Positions 6,956-10,489 of a stretch of 10,489 nucleotides of DNA are shown here, one piece after another (the first letter of the stretch is position 1; each line of letters begins with the position of its first letter). The notes below the pieces were generated by a model, which did not search any database, was not told the DNA's origin, and saw nothing but the letters and a program-made list of their open reading frames with translations. The stretch comes from Planctomyces sp. Its GTDB lineage: Bacteria; Planctomycetota; Planctomycetia; Planctomycetales; Planctomycetaceae. Position numbers and translations under genes: made by a program. The stretch lies in the NCBI GenBank assembly GCA_005809115.1, contig SYLK01000915.1:1-10489 (forward strand). The letters are read 5' to 3'.

Positions 6956-8203
6956 ATGAAGCCTGAACCTGATACGCTGGATCAGATTCTTAACCCGCCC
7001 CCGCGGTTCCCGCCGCTGTTCCCGGCCGGGCTGATCCGCAGCGCGCCAGAGGACTTCGTGGTGGAAGAAATCCCGGCGTACCTCCCGGAAGGTACGGGTG
7101 ACCACAGTTTTCTGTGGATTGAGAAGCGCAGTCTGTCGGCCGGGGAACTGATTTCCCGCCTGGCCCGCACACTCCGCATCAGCCCTCAGGACATCGGAGT
7201 CGCGGGGCAGAAGGATCGTCATGCCGTGACGCGGCAGTTTGTATCCGTGCCGCGGCACTGCTCGGCCTGTCCCGCGCAACTGGCAGCCTGCGGCATCCAG
7301 GTCTTGTCCGTTTCTGCTCACCGGAGCAAGCTCCGCACGGGACACCTGAAGGGCAACCGGTTTCGCATCACCGTGCGTCATCCGGACGGGTACTGGACGG
7401 ACGCCGATGCCCTGCTGGTCAGCCAGCGACTCCGACAGATCAGCCAGACCGGGTTTCCGTCATATTTCGGAACGCAGCGTTTCGGCCATGGTGGCTCGAC
7501 TCTGCTGGACGGAATAGCGCTGCTGCAGGGCAGGATTTCCCGGCGGCGGTGGCCGTTTCACCAGCAGCGGATGATGACACGCCTGGTACTGAGTGCCGTG
7601 CAGTCAGCGGTATTCAATCTGGTGGCCGGTGCGCGGGTTTCCGACGGCACGGTCGGAGTCCCGGTGGCGGGTGATGTCGTGATCCGAAAGGACGGCACCA
7701 GGCCGTACCTGCTGCCGGTCACTCCGGCGTCCGGCGCAGGCGAAACCGCCTCCGGAGCAGTAGTCGCGGAGACCGGCAGCAATGCCCTTCTGATGCACCA
7801 GTCAGAGAACCACGAAATCCGCCTGCTGCCGGCCGGACCGATGCCGGCCGGACCGATGCCGGGTCCTGGAATGCTGGCCACGACCGGCAGGGTTGCCGAG
7901 GCGGAAACAGTGGCACTGGGACAGCTGGGCCTGTGTGGCGAGGAGTTTCCTCGATTCGCCCGGCTGTGCGGTGGCACGCGGCGGCCCATGCTGGCGTTTC
8001 CGTCAGACAGTTCGGCCGTCCGAAACTCCGAGGGTCATCTGGAGATGGAATGTGAACTGGGCCGCGGAACTTATGTCACGGTCATGCTGCGCGAGATTTT
8101 CGCCAGTCTGGTCGATGCTGCCGGCGTGGTCGATGCTGCCGGCGTGGTCGACGCAGCCGGCGTTGGTCAGGAACAGACCGATCCGGAAACGGAAGAGGGC
8201 TGA
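6956..8203 (+). CDS. truD: TruD, tRNA pseudouridine(13) synthase
   Basis: This enzyme converts U13 of certain tRNAs to pseudouridine. The 415 residues hold the full TruD pattern: PEDFVVEEIP (31-40), the catalytic-Asp motif AGQKDRHAVTRQ (Asp87), HLKGNRFRI (130-138), FPSYFGTQRFG (167-177), QSAVFNLVAGARV (216-228), GDVVIRKDG (239-247), a GTRRP block (340-344) and the final LGRGTYVTVMLREI (368-381), where other TruDs have LPxGSYATVxLRE. The frame is open far upstream to 6140, but that stretch is antisense to imuA; the ATG at 6956 has a ribosome site and begins just before the first conserved block. Two in-frame tandem repeats are present: AGPMP duplicated at 293-302 and DAAGVV repeated in the C-terminal tail after the conserved fold. 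It diverges from imuA and converges with the exported protein gene. Confidence 0.95.
   Translation: MKPEPDTLDQILNPPPRFPPLFPAGLIRSAPEDFVVEEIPAYLPEGTGDHSFLWIEKRSLSAGELISRLARTLRISPQDIGVAGQKDRHAVTRQFVSVPRHCSACPAQLAACGIQVLSVSAHRSKLRTGHLKGNRFRITVRHPDGYWTDADALLVSQRLRQISQTGFPSYFGTQRFGHGGSTLLDGIALLQGRISRRRWPFHQQRMMTRLVLSAVQSAVFNLVAGARVSDGTVGVPVAGDVVIRKDGTRPYLLPVTPASGAGETASGAVVAETGSNALLMHQSENHEIRLLPAGPMPAGPMPGPGMLATTGRVAEAETVALGQLGLCGEEFPRFARLCGGTRRPMLAFPSDSSAVRNSEGHLEMECELGRGTYVTVMLREIFASLVDAAGVVDAAGVVDAAGVGQEQTDPETEEG
7828..7857 (+). repeat. 15-bp tandem duplication inside truD
   Basis: Two identical copies of gccggccggaccgat, followed by a partial third (gccgg). It is in frame and doubles AGPMP in the variable region before the last conserved TruD blocks, where relatives usually have a single GPM-type turn. 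Confidence 0.85.
8111..8164 (+). repeat. Three 18-bp tandem repeats in the truD C-terminal tail
   Basis: Two identical units of gtcgatgctgccggcgtg are followed by a third with three differences (gtcgacgcagccggcgtt). They encode three VDAAGV hexapeptides past the end of the conserved enzyme, so copy number could vary with little effect on catalysis. Confidence 0.85.
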
Positions 8204-8214
8204 GGCTCAAAAAC

Positions 8215-8276
8215 GGGGTCAGGAAGCTATAGCCAAACGGCCCAAAGGGTGCTCCGCACGATTGGTTCCTGACCCC
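8215..8276. repeat. Compact inverted-repeat element, REP/MITE-like, between convergent genes
   Basis: Perfect 11-bp arms GGGGTCAGGAA (8215-8225) and TTCCTGACCCC (8266-8276) flank a 40-nt core. The core holds several nested small palindromes: GCTATAGC, GCC-AAAC-GGC, CCC-AAA-GGG and GTGC-TCC-GCAC. The GGGGTCAGGAA arm and the structured core resemble REP-type elements associated with REP-associated Y1 transposases (RAYT), which I recall from planctomycete and other genomes. No transposase gene is present here. In RNA it would fold into a strong stem and may end both truD and the opposing gene. Confidence 0.6.
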
Positions 8277-8306
8277 TCTTCTGCGCCCCGCCCGTTTCTG
8301 AGCGAC

Positions 8307-8329
8307 CGGCGGCAGAATTCCGGCCGCCG
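8307..8329 (-). terminator. GC-rich hairpin just after the exported-protein gene
   Basis: Arms CGGCGGC (8307-8313) and GCCGCCG (8323-8329) enclose a 9-nt loop, 3 nt past the stop codon at 8333-8335. There is no following U run, so if it terminates transcription it is not a classic intrinsic terminator. Confidence 0.3.
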
Positions 8330-8332
8330 CCG

Positions 8333-9946
8333 TCACAGCTCCAGCGGGGCAGTCAGGTCGTAGATATCCGAGCGGATTTCCCTGGCCAGTTCGGCCAGAG
8401 ACGCGCGATCGCTGGTGCGACATTTGCTGAGATGCTGATAAATGCCACTCCATTCCTCCATCAGCGCTGCGGTTTCACGGCGCAGCTCCTGCAGGGAAGG
8501 CTGCAGCTGCAGCATCTGATTCAGCCGTTTCGTGCGCGTCATGAATTTGCGCGACGCCTGCAAGGCCTCGTCTCTAAAAGGCTGCCTGTCGGCGTTCAGC
8601 CAGCCGCGGACCTCGACGTCCAGATGATCCGCCAGATTCTCGAGTGAGGCCGCCGTGGGCAGCAGCTCACGGTAATCGACTTCGGAAACGCTGCCCGTCA
8701 TGTTGAGTTCGCTCCGCAGTGAAGCGATTCCGGCTTCAATCTCCTGCAGCACAACGCGAGCCGCCTGACTGTTCATCCGCTCAAACGTTCGAGTGAAGGT
8801 GTAACCGTACTCCTCCACGTACTGATAGCTGTCAAGCAGGTCCGTCTGACTCTGATCCCGGTCGATCATGTCCTTGAAGTTCTGGACCGTCCCATAAAAG
8901 TCGTTGGCCGTCTGCATCGCTTCGGCCAGATTCTTCACGTTCAGCAGCAGTTTGAGCGGAGTCCGGTTGTAGAACTCGTCCACACTTCTCATCAGCGCCA
9001 TGGCTGTCTGTTTCAGCTGCTCCCGGTCGGAGGTGTGCTCCAGCCACAGCAGCTGCTGTACGGCGTTGTCGGCATCGACCACATATCGGACCTGACGTTC
9101 GACGTACCGATCATCCACGCTGCGAAGCTGATCCAGCAGAACTTCCCACATCCGGCTGAAGCGACCGTACTCGCGGACGATCCGTTCATATTCGCCATTG
9201 CCGACGACCACTTCTTCGACGCGGGAAGCCTGGGACTGTGCCTTGCGAGCATCGTAAACCATCTGGGCAATCCGGTTGGCATCTCCCCGATCCGACTGTC
9301 GAAGTTCATCCACGAGGTTCCGGAATGAGCTTTCGAGCGTTGACAACTGCAGCAGCAGGGCACGACGGTCGAGCTGCGGTTCGACCTGAAACAGCTTGCC
9401 GACTTCGCGGTCGATTCGGTCCAGTCGTTCGACGTTTCTCAGTGATGCCTCGCTCAGCCGCGGCGTCTGGGCGAGCTGATGAGACAGGTTGCGCCAGTCC
9501 TTGTCCAGTGCCCGGAAGCTGACGAGAATGCTCTTCAGGGGAACCCGGTCCGCGAGGTCCTCGTTCAGCCGCGCGGCCTGCGCTCGCAGCTGCAGCAGTT
9601 CCTGCAGGGCCGTCCGCAGCTGCGGGTAGCGATTCCGATCAGCCTCCAGAGACGTGTAGAGCTGAGTCGCGGCCTGAACCGCCTCCTTCATCAGGGCCGC
9701 CAGGGCCTTCTGATCCACTTTGGAGACATCGATCTCGGACGGACGGTCCAGCAGTGAGTTGCTGCCGCGCTCACGTCCATCCAGTGCTCCGTCGTCATAT
9801 TGAATTCTGTTCAGACGATCCAGATCGGCGTCTGTTCGCGTGACTCTGGACGCTGGCTGCCCGAAGGCCTGTCCGTAAACCACGATGCTCATGAGAGCCA
9901 TCACGGCCGCGAAACGGCCGGAACCAGAGAACAATGCGCCTGACAT
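8333..9946 (-). CDS. Exported alpha-helical repeat protein of unknown function
   Basis: I do not recognise a named family. From the ATG at 9944-9946 it has 537 residues. The N-terminus (Arg11, then a hydrophobic stretch FAAVMALMSIVVYGQAFG, then Gln-Pro-Ala) looks like a Sec signal peptide with cleavage near residue 29, so the protein should act outside the cytoplasmic membrane. The rest is almost entirely predicted helix, rich in Leu, Arg, Glu and Gln, with no membrane span and one cysteine (509). A loose repeat is visible: a Trp or Phe followed by xxLxxQL recurs at W151, W267, about F384-F388 and W499, roughly 116 residues apart, with similar leucine-rich helices between. The frame stays open to 10066, but AAAGGA 7 nt before 9946 and the signal peptide fix the start. 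It converges with truD. A helical scaffold or spectrin-like role is only a guess. Confidence 0.8.
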   Translation of the reverse strand: MSGALFSGSGRFAAVMALMSIVVYGQAFGQPASRVTRTDADLDRLNRIQYDDGALDGRERGSNSLLDRPSEIDVSKVDQKALAALMKEAVQAATQLYTSLEADRNRYPQLRTALQELLQLRAQAARLNEDLADRVPLKSILVSFRALDKDWRNLSHQLAQTPRLSEASLRNVERLDRIDREVGKLFQVEPQLDRRALLLQLSTLESSFRNLVDELRQSDRGDANRIAQMVYDARKAQSQASRVEEVVVGNGEYERIVREYGRFSRMWEVLLDQLRSVDDRYVERQVRYVVDADNAVQQLLWLEHTSDREQLKQTAMALMRSVDEFYNRTPLKLLLNVKNLAEAMQTANDFYGTVQNFKDMIDRDQSQTDLLDSYQYVEEYGYTFTRTFERMNSQAARVVLQEIEAGIASLRSELNMTGSVSEVDYRELLPTAASLENLADHLDVEVRGWLNADRQPFRDEALQASRKFMTRTKRLNQMLQLQPSLQELRRETAALMEEWSGIYQHLSKCRTSDRASLAELAREIRSDIYDLTAPLEL

Positions 9947-9953
9947 GCCAGAT

Positions 9954-9959
9954 TCCTTT
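9954..9959 (-). promoter_or_regulatory. Ribosome binding site of the exported helical protein gene
   Basis: AAAGGA on the minus strand, 7 nt before the ATG at 9946. It supports the start that exposes a signal peptide at the very N-terminus. Confidence 0.55.
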
Positions 9960-10115
9960 CCCAGTTGACGCTGATCGAGAAACTGCCCGGCGACACCGAT
10001 GCCCGACACGGCTCGATGATCCCGTGCTCTGCCGACAATCAGCGAACATCCCGATCGCAGATCCAACCCGCCGTCGGCAAATTTTCAGCCGCAGTTTAAG
10101 CCAATTTCGAAAATC

Positions 10116-10457
10116 GTGGAAACCCCAGTTTCGTCGTCCTCCTTTTCGGCTTCTCCTCCCCGAGTCGTCGTGCCACGAACGCTGACATGCACCCACCCGG
10201 AGGCGCAGATTCGCCTTCGTGTTGTGATTCCGGCACGACTCGACGAACTGATCGCGAAGAACATCACAGGCAGCATCGATTTCAACAAGACCGTGATGCA
10301 CGAATGCCTGGGTTTCTGCTGTTTGCTGGTGCCCTGCACGTCAATCTGGCCAACTGACACCATTGCCGTCCTTGTGAGAGTGATCAAGGTCATTGACGGT
10401 CAGTTGATCGGGATAATCGATGGCCAGTCAGGGGTGCGAGGTTTCGCTGGGGCGTGA
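10116..10457 (+). CDS. Doubtful hypothetical ORF (GTG start, 113 residues)
   Basis: This is an open frame from a GTG at 10116-10118 to a TGA at 10455-10457. The central part (about residues 40-65) uses mainly G- or C-ending codons, as real genes in this window do. It has no ribosome site, no recognised domain and three cysteines close together (C69, C73, C74) plus C79. It is overlapped by open frames on the opposite strand, including one at 10085-10393. It could be a small gene, a gene remnant or chance. Confidence 0.2.
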   Translation: METPVSSSSFSASPPRVVVPRTLTCTHPEAQIRLRVVIPARLDELIAKNITGSIDFNKTVMHECLGFCCLLVPCTSIWPTDTIAVLVRVIKVIDGQLIGIIDGQSGVRGFAGA

Positions 10458-10489
10458 GTACCAGTGGCGTCTTCTCTGTGCGGTGGCAG

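Larger units (their letters stand above)
9947..10489. other. Right-hand region without a confident gene (543 bp)
   Basis: It contains the upstream region of the minus-strand exported-protein gene (no clear promoter seen) and stretches open on both strands with no recognisable protein family. GC content appears somewhat lower than in the flanking genes. A short open minus-strand frame enters from the right edge and ends at 10400-10402 (about 29 codons); it could be the end of a neighbouring gene, but nothing in it is diagnostic. Confidence 0.4.

Noticed and set aside
9947..10066. 40-residue N-terminal extension of the exported helical protein
   Set aside because: It would bury the signal peptide inside the protein; the ATG at 9946 has a good ribosome site.
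10085..10393. 102-codon minus-strand ORF near the right edge
   Set aside because: There is no ribosome site or recognisable domain, and it overlaps other open frames on both strands. Its composition does not favour it over the plus-strand frame.

Overview
The window looks like a chromosomal segment from a GC-rich planctomycete. The pointers are ORF style, an ImuA/ImuB pair of the planctomycete/proteobacterial kind, long Ser/Pro/Ala-rich insertions in otherwise conserved proteins, and a large secreted alpha-helical protein of unknown function. The phylum is an inference from protein flavour, not from a marker gene. No rRNA, tRNA, CRISPR array or intact transposase gene was seen.

Layout. Positions 1-6476 carry a co-directional minus-strand cluster, in transcription order imuA (6476-5742), imuB (5815-3896), an MMPL/RND-family membrane transporter (3757-1088) and livM (1044 to beyond the left edge). 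imuA and imuB overlap by 74 bp. imuB is followed by a 138-bp gap, then the MMPL gene, then livM 43 bp later. The livM frame is open through the left edge except for one in-frame amber codon at 520-522, which makes it a likely pseudogene, a recent nonsense mutation or a sequence error. truD (6956-8203, plus) diverges from imuA. The 479-bp divergent region holds a 21-bp near-perfect palindrome that contains a perfect TTGACA -35 hexamer pointing toward imuA. This is a candidate SOS/LexA-type operator-promoter. truD converges with a minus-strand gene (9946-8333) for an exported helical-repeat protein of unknown function. A compact inverted-repeat element resembling REP/RAYT-type repeats lies between the two. 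The rightmost ~540 bp hold no gene that can be called with confidence.

How the genes work together. ImuA and ImuB are accessory factors of the mutasome. ImuB here has the clamp-binding QxxLF motif but lacks the expected Y-family active-site residues. The partner polymerase DnaE2 is not next to it and must be encoded elsewhere if the system works. TruD (tRNA pseudouridine-13 synthase), the MMPL exporter and the LivM permease have no evident functional link to the mutasome. Their adjacency may simply reflect shared transcription.
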